From Pycnopodia helianthoides (Eukaryota > Echinodermata > Asteroidea > Forcipulatida > Asteriidae): 64,000 bases of DNA. The stretch's first letter is position 1. Each line of letters opens with the position of its first letter. A program made the position numbers and the translations under genes. Positions 23,013 through 35,495 of the stretch are shown here, one piece after another. The notes beneath the pieces are model-generated. The model did not search any database. It saw only the letters and a list, made by a program, of their open reading frames with translations, and was not told where the DNA came from. The stretch is from assembly GCA_032158295.1 (NCBI GenBank), contig CM063252.1, forward strand, positions 10,342,744 to 10,406,743, written 5' to 3'.

Positions 23013-23799
23013 TGTAGGCTAGGTGGAAACAGATGGACAATAACAGACGCTAAACAAGCTTATTGTAGAAAAAAAGCATCATGCGCAAAAAGACATTATC
23101 ATCTGAATTTCTTGACTTCTGGAAAAATGTCATGTGGGAGGAAACCATGATTGTACCACAGTGTACCATCTTCATTAGTATGCATTTATAGATGGTAATC
23201 ATCGCTAATGGCCGAGGTTGCACACACCCATGCCTCGTGTAATCACATTACACTAACATGGGCGTGACATCGAATCGGGAAAAGTGGGAAAAGAACGTAA
23301 CCGTTGGCTATTAAGAAATATAAATAGATGTAGATTCAATGTGACGTTTTTCCTTTTCCTTTAATGGATGGCAACGTGTCTACAACACCACAATAAAACG
23401 GTCAGCACTTGCCCCGATTAGCCTTATTTCAAGGCGGTTTTGCTTTACAAGGGACGCCAAGTCTGGGACCACAGCACGCAAGACACAGACTCAACGCATG
23501 AGTGAGAGACTACAATCACGCCCACTCGTTCGAGTAGAATAATGACCTCCATTGCTAGTTAAACATAATATGAAAGTGTCCGAATCTCCGAAGTGAGGGG
23601 TGGAACATTTTGATCGTCGACAAATAAATTCGATTGGGAACAAAGTATTAGTGCACCGGACGCAACGTGTTGGCATTCATTTCATTTACGTAGTAATGGT
23701 ACAGTTAATACGCCACGTTGGCTTCAAGCCCAAACCACTAGGCAGGGCACCTCCACAAAAATTGTACAATAACCGAACTACAGCCGTAGTGTGCAAACT

Positions 23800-24034
23800 G
23801 TTAAAACTTCGGGTTAGAATTGACCTGGATCCGGGTCCCGTGGGGCCTGACCGGTTTCTGGGTCAGTATGACACGGAATCTGTTTCAAAGTGACCTATAG
23901 AGGTGGGTCAAAATGGCGCAGAATCCGGGTTAAAACCCAATTTTGTCACCATAGACCGGGTCAGCCTGACCCGGAAATGGGACAGGCCCCCTCGGACCCG
24001 GAATCCGGATCGATTCTGACAAGGAGTTTTAGAG
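23800..24034. repeat. GACCCGG-type inverted element
   Basis: It runs from ACTGTTAAAACTTCGGGTTA to GACAAGGAGTTTTAGAGTGC, with internal CCGGGTCAGCCTGACCCGG and GGACCCGGAATCCGG blocks. A longer relative of the 22838-23012 element. Confidence 0.6.
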
Positions 24035-24367
24035 TGCAGTGTGTTGACTCTGCTTAGAAACACTCCAACAATAAAAGCTAAAAAACAAACAACACATAAA
24101 ACAAAACATTATAAAACAAAACAAAACACACTCATAAAGACAAAACCAACAACCAAAAACCTCAGCTGAAAATCTATGGTTAACGGACCTCAATGGTGGT
24201 TATTCAAATGGTATTGACCCCTTCCACTGACGTCACAAGCGGCTATATCAAATTATCTGCTGCCCATGCATGATCTGCAATTTAGGGAGTGAAAATGTAT
24301 GTAAAGATAATGGACCCTTCCCATGAAACATGCAAATTGCACATCACGCGTGCGTACTAACACTACT

Positions 24368-24567
24368 GGGCCCAATTTCATAGAGCCGCTCTAGCAGAAA
24401 GTATTGCTTAAACAATTTCCTGCTTAGCAGAAATTAGCAGGATACCAGTCGACAGTCACAAATAGTACATGTGATAAGGCATTTTGGCTGGTAACATCAT
24501 TCTGTTCAGCATAATTTGGTTGTGCTTAGCTTATTTTTGTGCTTAAGCAACTCTTTGAAATTGGGCC
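24368..24567. repeat. Palindromic element, GCCCAATTTC family, good copy
   Basis: GGGCCCAATTTCATAGAGCC at the left end is matched by CTTTGAAATTGGGCCC at the right end. Inside are TATTGCTTAAACAATTTCCTG, ATTAGCAGGATACCAGT and GGCTGGTAACATC. This is the clearest copy of the family in the window. Confidence 0.75.
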
Positions 24568-24652
24568 CTGTTTGGCAAAAATGAGGGAACATCGCGCCTT
24601 TTTGTATGAGGCCGATGGTGGCGCGACGCATACGCGTTTGGCTAGTACCCGA

Positions 24653-24823
24653 CTCTATGGCCCATTTCGAATCCACGGCTTCGGCTCCGGATTGGGCTTC
24701 AGGCCCAGTTTTCTTGTCTGAAACCCTGACCGCAAAGCATGCGTAAGTTAGAATAATTGAGGGAGCCTAGCTAGCCTGCGCCGATTTTGGAGCCGAAGCC
24801 GTGAATTCGAAAAGGGCCATAGG
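24653..24823. repeat. Inverted-repeat element, CTATGGCCC ends
   Basis: TCTATGGCCCATTTCGAATC then CACGGCTTCGGCTCCG at 24654-24690 is inverted at 24789-24822 (GGAGCCGAAGCCGTGAATTC then GAAAAGGGCCATAG). Arms are about 35 bases, with about 100 bases between them. Confidence 0.75.
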
Positions 24824-26195
24824 CGTTTGCTATACCATTGATCTCCATTATCATTGAAATATTAACGGAGATCAATGATATGTACGCATTATACGTAAAC
24901 ACAATTAGTATATTTCGTGAGAAAGGGTGATGGTGCGCACGTCTAACCGCACAGGCGCCACCTCAAAATGCGCCCTCATGCACCGCAACAGGCGGGGAAA
25001 CTGACTCCCCAAATGGCGTCACCAATATTTATCTTGTGATGATGTCAGGTGAATTGGGTCAATGGACAGGAGTTTTATGGATGATACATTTTTCCAGGCA
25101 CATTATTTTAGTCATCGACAAAATTCCCAAAGCCTCAGCCCGCGGTTCCCCAAGTACCGTTGGAGATATAGAGTGGGGAGCCAGACACGGTACCATTGTT
25201 CATTTTAAAGAGAGGTTTTTTTGGCAACAGGCGACATTCCGAAGTCATATTTACAACAAAAACGAGCCCCCAAAGCCCGTGTCGTGATAGCAGCATCGAC
25301 CTACGATCTACCGAACTTCCAGAGTTCCGTACCATATTCGACATATGACGAAGGATCCACGATTTTACTTTTAGGTTCTACGTCAAAATATACTTAATTT
25401 CATAATGAAATTTAAGTACAACTGGTAAACCTTCTGCCCTAGTTTGATCAAGGTCAATCAATACATGTATCAACAAGGTGACATTGGCCCAATTTTAAAT
25501 TAAACTTTTTTACCGGAAGGCATTTTTAGTGCCTACATTAAAAGGCACAACAAAAGTGTATCAATAAATTAATGGTCACGTAGATTTGTAGTTGTGGTTG
25601 CGTGCATGCACCAATTCTACTTACAGGAACCGCTGGCAAGCTATAGCGTGCATTTTGCTTGGCTTATACGGTAAGCAGCGATTATGGAATTCGAACTTCC
25701 ACACAAAAGGCCACCCCATATTAAGCAGAAATGTATGCTTGAAGGATTTATTAAAGTGGTCGGCATCAACAAGATTTCTCATTACAGGAACTCATTTCAA
25801 GCCTTCAGAAGTTTGTTTTACTTTCATGTTGTACCACATCCGTAGAGTGACACATCTAAAAAAAAGAAGAAATCACTTCAGACAGAAACTATAGTTTCAT
25901 GATTGACACCAACTATACGGACCAAATTTGATTTCAGTTTTTTTCATCATCATCATTAATATTACTATCTGACGCCCCAACCAGATTATACAGAGCAAGG
26001 AGACAGGCCTATACTTTCAACTTCCCATCGGTATACTCAGATTTCCTTGGAGTGCCTGAAATAATTTCGATCAGGAAAGAAGAAAATTATAATCCGGGGT
26101 ACGTGAACATTTTTCTCTCCCAGGTTCGCGAGAACACCCGTGAAAAAGACCGTTTCTATCCCTCCGTTTGCGGGCATTACGTCATCATTAACTTT

Positions 26196-26501
26196 ATCAT
26201 TTGGCAGCCATCTTGTTTGTCATCCATGCATGTTTAGGTATGGCCGTATCAGAGTTGGAGGCTACAGCTACGGCTACGACTGTTGCTCATCAGGATGTCC
26301 TATACAAAGTGGTTTGGTCGCGTCGAAAGGTAGGCCGTGTCTGTATTGGTGGCTACAGCACTGGCTACGGCTAGATCATCCGCGACATCATGCATTTAGG
26401 ACATCCTGAGCAACAGTCGTAGCCGTAGCTGTAGCCGCCAATTCGGATACGGCCACACCTAAACATGCATGGATGACAAACAAGATGGCTGCCAATTGAT
26501 A
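26196..26501. repeat. Long-armed palindromic element
   Basis: Arms of roughly 105 bases (left 26196-26303, right 26396-26501) share, in inverted orientation, GGCAGCCATCTTGTTTGTCA, CATGCATGTTTAGGT, GGCCGTATC, CTACAGCTACGGCTACGACT and CAGGATGTCCTA. A shortened relative with the GGCTACGGCTACGG block lies at 56270-56425. Confidence 0.8.
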
Positions 26502-28119
26502 AAGGCCCCAGGCGCAAAATAATCAGATCCCTTTGATAGTAAATGGTTTGAATAGTGCTGTGTATCCAGGGAACATGACTGCATTTCTCATTCTACATGA
26601 ACATCAAAACCTTGAATATTCGTCATGAATATTCTCACTAACACACAATGCGCAATGCTGTAATCTCTTTCAAGACTGCGGGCTCCGAATCGGATTGCGC
26701 GCCAAAAATCAGTTGACTGCATTTCTCTTTCTGCACAATAATCAAAACCAAACGTGTATATCCATGTTGCTTGTCAGGCCCCCTCGTGGCCTGTTCAAAT
26801 TAAACGGCAAACAGATACCCTTCCCGAGCACTTCCAACTGTTTTGCAAAATGTTACGAGAATTCCTAGTTTGTATTGTATGGGGGAGCAGATGATACCAC
26901 AGAAGAAAAATACCACTAAAAATGTACATGCTAAGGCAACTATAATCATCTACAAATTGTCAACATTTGCAAAGTGTAAGTTTCGGGATTTCAAGTGCAG
27001 ACGATCGACTGACAAACTACGTCACTTCGGGGCAGACCAATCATAACGCAGATACGGAAAGCTACCTTACTACCAGTTACTGCATGTTTATCCGATGAAA
27101 TATTTGGGCCTGTACGACCAGCAGTGTTAGTTGTCTTTATCCTTGAGGATAAAAACAGGGGCCCAGTCTAGGGATTCTATAGAGACAGAGAGCAAACAAA
27201 AAAAAGTTGTAGTTTCAGCAAGGAGGACTTCCTAGGACTTCAGGGGGTAATCACCAAGTAAATCGGGGCTGTATGCACAAAGAACTTACCATTCATCCAA
27301 ACCCAAATTGATTTCAAAACGTTACCATATCATTGTTATCAATTTTATTCGTTAATAAATTTGTTCAGTCATGTTTGAAGAGCAAACAAAAAATCAAAGA
27401 GTTTATAAAATTATTCTGCTTTTTATAATTTGTCCCATTCTAATATACAAATTAATTGTTTTACAATAAAATATCAACAAGTACTTCATCAAAATAAAGA
27501 GTTGATTTCAAAGTAAGAATAAAGCAATTTTTTCCACAAACTTTCCCATTCCATTATATACATTTATATAAATTCGAAAAATTACACAATTATATAAATT
27601 ATATAAATTCTACAAACTCCCACCCCCAAAACAAAAACATAAAATCATAAACACAACACACAAACTAAACACCACAGCAATTTTTCTGGGGGAGAGGGGC
27701 AGGGCCAAGTTATTGAGGGGAGGCTTTGCCACTGAAACAAATATGCAACAAAATCCCTCACTTCTCCTTGAAACGCTGAAAAAACGGAAGCGCATACACA
27801 CTACGCGCTGTGCCCGGAATGGGCCAACGAGGAAATTTCTTTTGAACTCTATGAGAGGGCGTCCTCAACCATTGAACATGTTCCAAATAGCTCTCGAGGG
27901 TGCTGTCAACATTACTACCCCGATTGGAATATAATATTACCCCAAAATGAGACAGTTGGCTCTCCAAAACTCTCAAATAGGAATAACAAAAGGGGGAAAA
28001 TAAAATGCAATTTTGTAAGAGTAAGTACTCATGGTTTCACACCTTATGAAATCACAAATACTTATGTTTTTCATAACTCAAATACAATAAAAAATATCTA
28101 AGGCACATTAAAAGGATTT

Positions 28120-28825
28120 TCAAAGTTCTTTTTCCTTGTCCGACCCCCTCCCATTATCAGGGGGTCTAACGAACATCAATACAGTTGCAGCGGCGGCACA
28201 AATGACCCCCGTCGCCCGGGGGCTCGGGGTCCGACCTCCAGCATGACCCCGCTCAGAAACGGCGAGACTGACCGAGACACAGACGCCACCGACTGACTGA
28301 TCCCGAGCAGAGCTCCGGTGTCATTCACCCTCCCTCGTCGGATGACAAGATCCGTCATACAAACCCGCAAAACCTGACTGGTCAGTGACAGAACGGACCC
28401 CCAGAACACAATGAGTGAGAGACTGGGAGACGTGGTCAACCCCAACAGGCAAACAACCAAAGAGAAACTCAGGTGGCGCGCGAGTTTGGACAAGTTGTCG
28501 TAGAACTTGACGATCCTTCCGACGACCAGCCCGCTGAGCGCACCTGTGAGGGCGCTGTAGCTCATCAGCCACCCGTTGACTTTGGGCGTGGTGTGGAACC
28601 TCTCCGCCAGGACGAGGGTGAAGTTGTTGTAGTACATCATGACGGAGAACTTGACGAGGAATCGTACGAGGAGAAGATCCCCGTTGGACTTGAACATCTC
28701 CCCGAAAGAATGAAAGAAACTCTTCTCCGGGAGGCGGTCGGGAACATCCCCGCTGAATGCTGCCTCGGATGTCGTCTGCTCGCTCTGTTTAGAGTCTTTA
28801 TGATGAACTAAGAAATAAACAAACA
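28120..28825 (-). pseudogene. MFSD9-like: Orphan last exon of an MFSD9-like transporter, copy A
   Basis: An acceptor (TTTTTCCTGTCAG, plus-strand 28826-28838) opens an exon that reads VFVYFLVHHKDSK and then homologues of the last six membrane segments of the two copies upstream (TTPKVNGWLMSYSALTGALS, ISQSVASVSRSVSPFLSGVM). The frame stops at 28176 after a shift: the GC-rich stretch at 28210-28222 lacks one base compared with copy B. One base added there would give TGVICAAATVLMFVRPPDN and end with KEKEL at 28120, like the other copies (REKKTD, KEKKS). No exons for the first half lie between here and copy B. It is either a relic or an alternative 3' exon for copy B, whose phase it shares. Confidence 0.7.
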
Positions 28826-30612
28826 CTGACAGGAAAAATAAAAAATAGAGTATAACATATGTAAGTAAAAACAAGATTGCAAGCTGTCACACACAAACAG
28901 TTGACAATAGCACCAACGAGAACCATTTCTAAGGTACTTGTTAGTTAAAAGAAATAAATTACCAATAATTTTACAGGATTTTTTTATAGTACCTTCAACT
29001 TTACACAATACCTGCGTAATTAACAAATAGTTCATAGTGAGTTGTTTATTTCATAATTTAATGAGACGGTGTTACTTTATAGACAAAATGCTGTTATTTG
29101 TCAACCTTTATTAAAAGGTTTGGCAAGAATTCATCTTACGAGTCAACGAGAGTTAAGTTTGACTGGATTTGACGGACTGACCAGCCAAACCAACAATGCT
29201 TTGCATCGGGCCCGACAAACCAATTCGATCAGAGACCACAAGTTTGGAAGTCGATTTACTGTACAAAATTTGTTGTAAAAATAACACTGAGAAAATGATG
29301 TACATGTAGAGAAATGGGCCAACAGTGTGCACAGATCCAGAATTAAAACTACGTTTCAGTGTGTGGGGAGCAAACTGGTGTGGGGTAGGGTGGAGAGAGC
29401 GAATTCTCAACCCCACCCCACCCCACCCCGACCCACCCCAACGATGCAGTACCGAATCTCACAATCAATGATACTTTGCATAAGATTGGGTGTTAGCTAA
29501 TCCATCACAGTCCATTTTGTTTGCTGTTTTAACCTATATTTGATCACCCCAATCAAAATTCAAGTTGGGGCTTCTTTGCTCATCAGATAGATGAGAAGAA
29601 AAAAAAGCTTTCAAATAACACCTAATTAGGGCCTGTATAGATCGTATTGAATATGACGTCACCATTCAAAAACCTGCCCTACAACATGGCGTATGTGAGC
29701 GTGTGCGTGTACGTGTGCGTACGTGTGCCGTAGAAACATAGAGCTTTATATATATTGACTAGAGCGCTAACTTGCTCTGAGTTTAGAAGCCACCCTGGGC
29801 GCAGACATGTTTGATGTGTTGCGTGACTACGGAACGATTTTAATTTTAAGAGAGCACACATGGCCGCGAAAATTTTGCATTCGGCGTGCGCGCTTACGTA
29901 CGCGCCATATTTAATCTAATGATCATTGTTCTTGTAAATAGGTGATTTTAGTGATGTCTTAAAAAAAAAGAAAAAAGTAGGTGATTCTCTGATGTATATA
30001 TAGCTCTATGCGTAGAAATCAAACCGGGAGCGCTGCGTGCTTCATTGATGTACGCGTTTAGACGCGCATACGGTTTGCCCTACAAGATGGCGACTTTCAT
30101 AGCAACAAAGGGGTTATTCAATACGTATATAAGGTGTGTGTTTCTCAACATATAGGATGCTTTAGAAATCACATTACATTGATACCAAGCCTGATGTTTG
30201 GGTTGTCTTCACTTTTAAAGCCAGTTTGCTAAATCCCGATATTGGCATGGGAACGTCACATAGCACCACTGCAACATCTTCCGTTCACAGAAATCACAAA
30301 ATAAATCACCCAATTATGGACATATTCCATTATATAAATCAAAATATAAATCAGATTTGTATGAAAGAGATAATAAGCAAGGTTCAGTAGGCAATGACAA
30401 TAATAAGTTAATTATAAAAATATAAAAACTGCTTTGATAACAGTTGTTACATCTGCTTCCAAATATCTGTACAACTTCAACCACTCACTGGTTGACATAA
30501 AATGTTTAGAATAAATAAACTATTTCAGTTTATGTGTTTTCAGTTGATGCAGACAAATGGCAATTAAAAGTCCAGGAACACCTGATTACAAAGAGCTGCT
30601 TAAGCACAAGAA

Positions 30613-30997
30613 GAGCTTAAAGACACTGGACACCTTTGGTAATTGTCAAAGACCAGTCTTCTCACTTGGTGTATCTCCACATATGCACAAAATAACAAAC
30701 CTGTGAAAATTTGAACTCAATTGGTCGTCAAAGTTGCGAGATAATAATGGAAGAAAAAACACCCTTGTCACACGAAGTTGTGTGCTTTCAGACGCTTGAT
30801 TCGAGACTCACGCGTGAGTCTCAAAATCAATTCAAAATTTTACTGAGAAATTACTTCTTTCTCAAAAACTACGTTACTTCAAGGGAGCCGTTTCTCACAA
30901 TGTTTTATACTATCATACACTCTCTGCTCGTTACCAAGTAAGTTTTTAAGCTAACAATTATTATGAGTAATTACCAATAGTGTCCAGTGCCTTTAAC
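30613..30997. repeat. Palindromic element, TTGGTAATT family
   Basis: AAAGACACTGGACACCTTTGG at the left is inverted at the right (AATAGTGTCCAGTGCCTTTAA). Inside are CAGTCTTCTCACTTGGTGTA, a purine-rich AAGAAAAAACACCCTTGTCA and ATTACTTCTTTCTCAAAAAC. Full-length relatives are at 35496-35880 and 60375-60762. Confidence 0.8.
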
Positions 30998-31039
30998 AAC
31001 AGGTAGTATCGTAAACTTGGGTGTGATCCCTGGCTATAC

Positions 31040-31250
31040 GACAGTTACAGGTTGAATCGCTTCTGACTGGCACCCTCGAACAAAGATATTGACAAAATAG
31101 GGAGACTGCCAACATTAGGCCTTAAGCTCAGTTGGTGGAGCGCCGGCACGTAAATCCGGAGGTCACAGGTTCAAGTCCCACTCTAGTCAATTTTTCTATG
31201 TTCGACCCCAAATCATATACAATTTGACCAGTCAGTTTCCCTTGTGGCTT
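31040..31250 (+). repeat. tRNA-derived SINE, copy 1
   Basis: It has a tRNA-like head with A box (TAAGCTCAGTTGGTGGAGCG) at about 31120 and B box (GGTTCAAGTCC) at about 31169. It is flanked by CTTCTGACTGGCACCC and by GTCAATTTTTCTATGTTCGA. The same order of blocks recurs at 33235-33430, so this is a repeat and not a tRNA gene. Confidence 0.7.
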
Positions 31251-31888
31251 ATTACTCGAGATGTTTATCTTGCGCGCACGAGTACTACAAGTTACTTAGC
31301 ATTCTTCGCTGATACAGCTGGTCTAACAACTTGGCGCCAACCCTATAAATGGAAAATGGTGACCGTAATTCCGCGGTAAGCAGAATAACCAGAGTAACTT
31401 CATCCACAATTAAAACTTTTCATGCACTAAAAAACATTATCTTGCCCTGCTGGATATGACACCAAGAACATATACAGTAAATGACAATATTTTTGACCAC
31501 ATGAGGGCGCTTTCAACGTCCAAATTCCTTGTATCACAATCACAGTTCTATCTAATACTGACTGTCTGTATGTTTCTTTTATCAATGGCCAAATAAAATA
31601 ATAATAACGACAACAAATAGTAAATTTTACTTGATTTACACCACGTAAATTCAAATCACACACTCCCTTATGCTGTCAAAAATACTGCGAATTGCACCAG
31701 AACCAGCTTTGCTTTGGAATCAAAACTGTTCAGTTGAAAATATAAAATTCAGTGCAAGATAAAAGAAAATAGAATTAACAAATGAAAAATATAACCCATG
31801 CATCTCTCTTAATATGAAATAGCAACATCAATATTTCAGTAAGTTATTCAATTACTGATTTTATGCATACTGGTTAGCTGAATGTAGT

Positions 31889-32250
31889 AGTTAAAGGCAG
31901 TGGATACTTTTGGTAATTACTCAAGAAATACACTACCATAAAAACTTACTTGGTAAGGAGCGCCTGAAAGTTGATTGTAGTATAAAAACATTGTGAGAAA
32001 TGACTCCCTCTGAAGTAATGTATTTTTGAGAAAGAGGTAATTTCTCACTGAAATATTTGAATCTGAGAAAGGCTTCAGGCATCTGAAAGCACACAGTTCT
32101 ATGCACCAAGGGTGTTTTTTTCCATTATTTTCTTGCAACTTTGATGACCAATTGAGCCCAAATTTTCACAGGGTTTGTATATTGTATGCATATGTTAGGA
32201 TACACCCAGTGAGGATACCAGTCTTTACCAAAAGTATACCCTGCCTTTAA
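31889..32250. repeat. Palindromic element, TTGGTAATT family
   Basis: It begins GTTAAAGGCAGTGGATACTT and ends AAGTATACCCTGCCTTTAAA. The interior is closest to the 60927-61277 copy in inverse orientation. Confidence 0.75.
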
Positions 32251-33234
32251 AAGGAAAGAACGAGTTGTTAAATATTGCTTTCTGTGTTTCAAGTTACTAA
32301 CACAGTTACTACACAGATATTTTAACCCAAAAAGTACAACAAATCATGCAATTTACGACAATAATGGTTCAAAAAACTATAAAAATTCACTGATAAATCA
32401 GTTGTGATACCCCAAATAGGAAGTACATATACAGCCAGTTAAAAAAATACACAGTTGATCGTGCTGTTTTGTTTTTCCCCAGAAAGAGGATGAGGGCCTT
32501 CTTTTTTTTTTAAGGAGAAAAAAGCCAGACAAAAAATTTGCTGGCCTTTTAGAACACAAAAGTCTAAAATAAGGGTAAATTAACCAATATTCAAAATAAT
32601 GGTGCCAAGATGAAGCGACAATACATAAAAAATATGTTTTTTTTTTTTATGGGGGGGGGGGGGAGGGACGGGAAGAAAAATAGAGAAGGATGCGGCTTCA
32701 AAAAAGGATGAGGGCAGGGACGAATCAAACATTTTTGTTTTCACTTGGCCTAATCTCTATGAAACAAATTGGTTTTTAAATGTTTGATTAATGTAGTTAA
32801 AAATAATTATATGAAGACTTAAAGGGGCATCACTGTCATCATGATCACAGTGAGTCAGTGGCCAGACATTGGATTCTGAACTCTCACCCAGTTTACTGCA
32901 CACATGCGCGTGCAATAATGACAAGGACGCCCTTTAAAGCCTTTGTTTATGATGTGATGTCAACACGCGTGCAAGTAGTAACTGGTCGAGAGTTCATGTT
33001 TCCATGTCCAACCACAAGCAGACTATGAACACAACGACAGTGCCCCTCTAATATTGCAATTAAAGTTATATGAGTGCATAAGAGGGGGGGGGGGGGTTGA
33101 AGTTATCACAGCAAAATAATGTTTCGATCTGGAATGAAATTATTAATAAAGAAAAAAGTTAAATATGATTTCTGGTGAGACAGGAGATTAGTCAGAGCTG
33201 AAGAAATAAAGTAGTGATCGCCAATTTAAATTCA

Positions 33235-33430
33235 ATTAAAAGTCGGTTGTGTGGCTTCTGATTGGCACCCCGAACAAGGAAATTGACAAAATAGGGTGAC
33301 CGCCAACACAGGACTAGATAGCTCAGTTGGTAGAGCACCAGCACGTTACTCCAGAGGTCGTTGGTTCAAATCCTGCTCTTACAATCAATTTTTCTTTGTT
33401 CAATCCAGAATTATTTAAAATAAACAAAGT
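33235..33430 (+). repeat. tRNA-derived SINE, copy 2, with near-intact tRNA head
   Basis: The head at about 33313-33385 has a good A box (TAGCTCAGTTGGTAGAGC) and B box (GGTTCAAATCC) at tRNA spacing. Upstream CTTCTGATTGGCACCCCGAA and downstream AATCAATTTTTCTTTGTTC match copy 1. The match beyond the head shows that it belongs to a SINE family. A free functional tRNA is unlikely. Confidence 0.7.
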
Positions 33431-33565
33431 CAGTTTCCCTTTAGTACTTGAAATTTAAACTGGAATCATCATTGATCATAATTTAAATTGGCGAGAGACA
33501 GAAAAGGTCTATACTAGATTAATCGTTGACTTCTTTGAATAGCGTCTCCGAATCAATGCCAGCAG

Positions 33566-34272
33566 TCATGACTTCTTTTCCTTGATATTGGTCCCCCTCT
33601 CATCAGGACGTTTGATGATCATCAAAGCCGTCGCGGTGATGGCGAAGAGGACCCCCGTCGCCGCAGGGGCTTGCGGACTGATCGAAAACATCACCCCGCT
33701 GACGAACGGAGAGACCGACCGCGACACCGACGCCACCGATTGACTGATCCCGAGCAGAGCGCCGGTATTGTTCAACTTCCCTCTCCTGATGCTGATGTCC
33801 GTCACGCAAACCCGCGAGATGGGGTTGGTCACTGAGAGCAGCGTCATGAAGAACACGACCGCGGAGATGCTCGACGCAAACGTCAACCCCAACATCGTCA
33901 CGATCAAGAGGTTGTTGGAATGCAGGAGCAGCTTCGACATGTCGTCGTACACTTCGACGATTTTGCCGACGACCATTCCCGACATCACACCGATGAGGGC
34001 GCCGTAACTGATCAGAAAGCCGGTGGTTTTGGGCGTGGTATTAAACTGCTCCTCCATGATCAGGATAAAATTGTTTCGATACAACATGATGGACAGTCCG
34101 ATGAGGAGGCGCAGGACGAGGAGATCCCCGCTGGATCTCAGGATGTCTTTGAAGGTCTGAAAGAAGTCGTCCTTGATGTCAACCCCGTACTCCTGCGTAG
34201 TAAATGCCACGACAGATTTGGTCCTCTCCAAGGTGGATCTGTCTCTTGGACGAACTAAGACGTAGACAAACA
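33566..34272 (-). CDS. MFSD9-like: Copy B, last exon (C-terminal half)
   Basis: Acceptor CATTTCAG, then a codon split 1+2 reading VFVYVLVRPRDRS. The open frame covers the C-terminal six-helix bundle (LVLRLLIGLSIMLYRNNF, SYGALIGVMSGMVVGKIVE, GISQSVASVSRSVSPFVSGV) and ends NIKEKKS. It has no internal stop and is as long as the copy C exon, so this exon is intact. Confidence 0.75.
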
Positions 34273-34429
34273 CTGAAATGGGTATGGGATGGGTTTGATT
34301 GAGTATCAAAGAGGAGTTGGTGGTGGCAGTTGTATTGAATTTGATTAATTTTGTTTTAATTTATTAATACTGGTTGTGAAGCTAAGGATTCTCAGAAAAG
34401 CGAACTTAATCACTGTACTAGCCAAGAAC

Positions 34430-34625
34430 CCCATGGAAAGAAGACAAGGAAGTAAGTTTCAGTTTGAAATGTGGGAGGAAAACCCCAGAAAAAGGGAAAA
34501 CCCAGCCAACCGGGTATAGGGACTGAAAACCCAATCCACACAGTGCCCCTGGCGGGATTTGAACGGAGTCCAAGAGGTGGAAGGCGAGGAAAGATACCAC
34601 TGCACCAACCCAACCTCCCCAATAA
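34430..34625 (-). repeat. tRNA-derived SINE, second family
   Basis: Read on the minus strand: GGTTGGTGCAGTGGTATCTT, CTTCCACCTCTTGGACTCCG, a B-box relative GTTCAAATCCC and then GTGTGGATTGGGTTTTCAGT and TTTTCCTCCCACATTTC. The same family is at 37372-37608 and 52435-52595. Confidence 0.7.
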
Positions 34626-35119
34626 GCAGTAAAGATAGATGGGACCTTACTACATCGATGGACCTCAGTTAAAAAGGCCACAGCTTTCAAAATATCAAGT
34701 ATTTTGGTTTGTATACCGCACACAAAGCCTTGTCATTTGATTTATAGAAGTCACCATTATTTTGCCATGTATTTAACGCTGTAACGCTCCTAATCTTAAT
34801 ATTGGACAGGTGCCTGTCCAATATTGATAGTGGATGCTTCGCAGCGCAATTAATTAAACTAATTGTTCCCCATGTTCCTGCAGGTCACAAAATTTTCTCC
34901 TTTAAGGAATGCCGGTGTCACCCTTAACTTTAGTTGTTCTTTTTGGAGATATAAACATCTAATGATTTTAAACTGTGCATTTGTAGGTTAGTAAGTGCAT
35001 AGTTATTTCAAATGTTAAACGGGGGAAAAAAAATCCAATTCATAGGACCTTTAAATTTTAGATTAGTGAAGGATGGTAACTCAACAATGAAATTTACAGC
35101 TCAAATCTCGTCTACTTAC

Positions 35120-35329
35120 ATAGATTGAAAAAAAGATGGCGGACGTGCACATCGCAACACGATAGAAACCTCCATTGTACTCAGCTAGATGACCTCCGCA
35201 TAGAGGGCCAATGATGAAGCCTGCGTTGGATATAGCGTTAAATCTGCCAAACACACGAGGGCGCTCTCTCTTCAACGTGATCTCAGCGAGGAAGGCTCTG
35301 ACGGTGGATATGACCGTGTTTGAAAATAC
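35120..35329 (-). CDS. MFSD9-like: Copy B, fourth recognisable exon, frame-disrupted
   Basis: The length is 210, the same as in copy C, but only because two changes cancel. An extra base at 35313 shifts the frame right after IFKHG. The donor TAT|GTAAGT lacks the G that precedes the donor in copy C. Read in the incoming phase the exon meets a TGA after 14 more codons; read in the other frame it is clean (STVRAFLAEITLKRERPRVF, then FIIGPLCGGHLAEYNGGFYR). Confidence 0.7.
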
Positions 35330-35495
35330 CTTTTAAATGCGAAAAAATGAAAAAACACTTATAAAGATGGAGAATAAGCTATCGGTCATCCGACAACAAA
35401 AAGAGCATACTGTTAACAACAATGTACATTTACAATGCGCCATGTCTGTCAAAAATGACACTCCTGGCTTGAATTATCAAACTTGATGGAGCTTC

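Larger units (their letters stand above)
20274..28119. other. No gene seen between the Ig gene and the MFSD9-like cluster
   Basis: 20274-20720 is the likely upstream region of the Ig gene; no TATA box or other promoter element could be called. The rest is AT-rich with only short ORFs. Dispersed repeats lie at 22285-22425, 22838-23012, 23800-24034, 24368-24567, 24653-24823 and 26196-26501. 27290-27620 is very AT-rich. A near-duplicate CCCAGCTAAAAAGA...GGAAGGGAT block occurs twice at 21810-21890. Confidence 0.5.
28826..33565. other. Spacer between MFSD9-like copies A and B; repeats only
   Basis: I looked here for the four upstream exon types of the transporter (DLFGVSM, SVYG-LQL, GRLSD-GRR, GPL-GG) and found none. 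It holds palindromic elements (30613-30997, 31889-32250), two SINEs with tRNA-like heads (31040-31250, 33235-33430), a C-rich (CCCCA)n patch at 29412-29440 and a G-run at 33086-33096. Confidence 0.5.

Noticed and set aside
24060..24170. A coding exon in the AACAAAACA-rich stretch
   Set aside because: Low-complexity A/C-rich DNA with no splice sites and no stable frame.
33313..33385. A free tRNA gene
   Set aside because: The A and B boxes are good, but the sequence around the head matches a second copy at 31040-31250 and the 3' end has no clean acceptor stem, so it is a SINE head.
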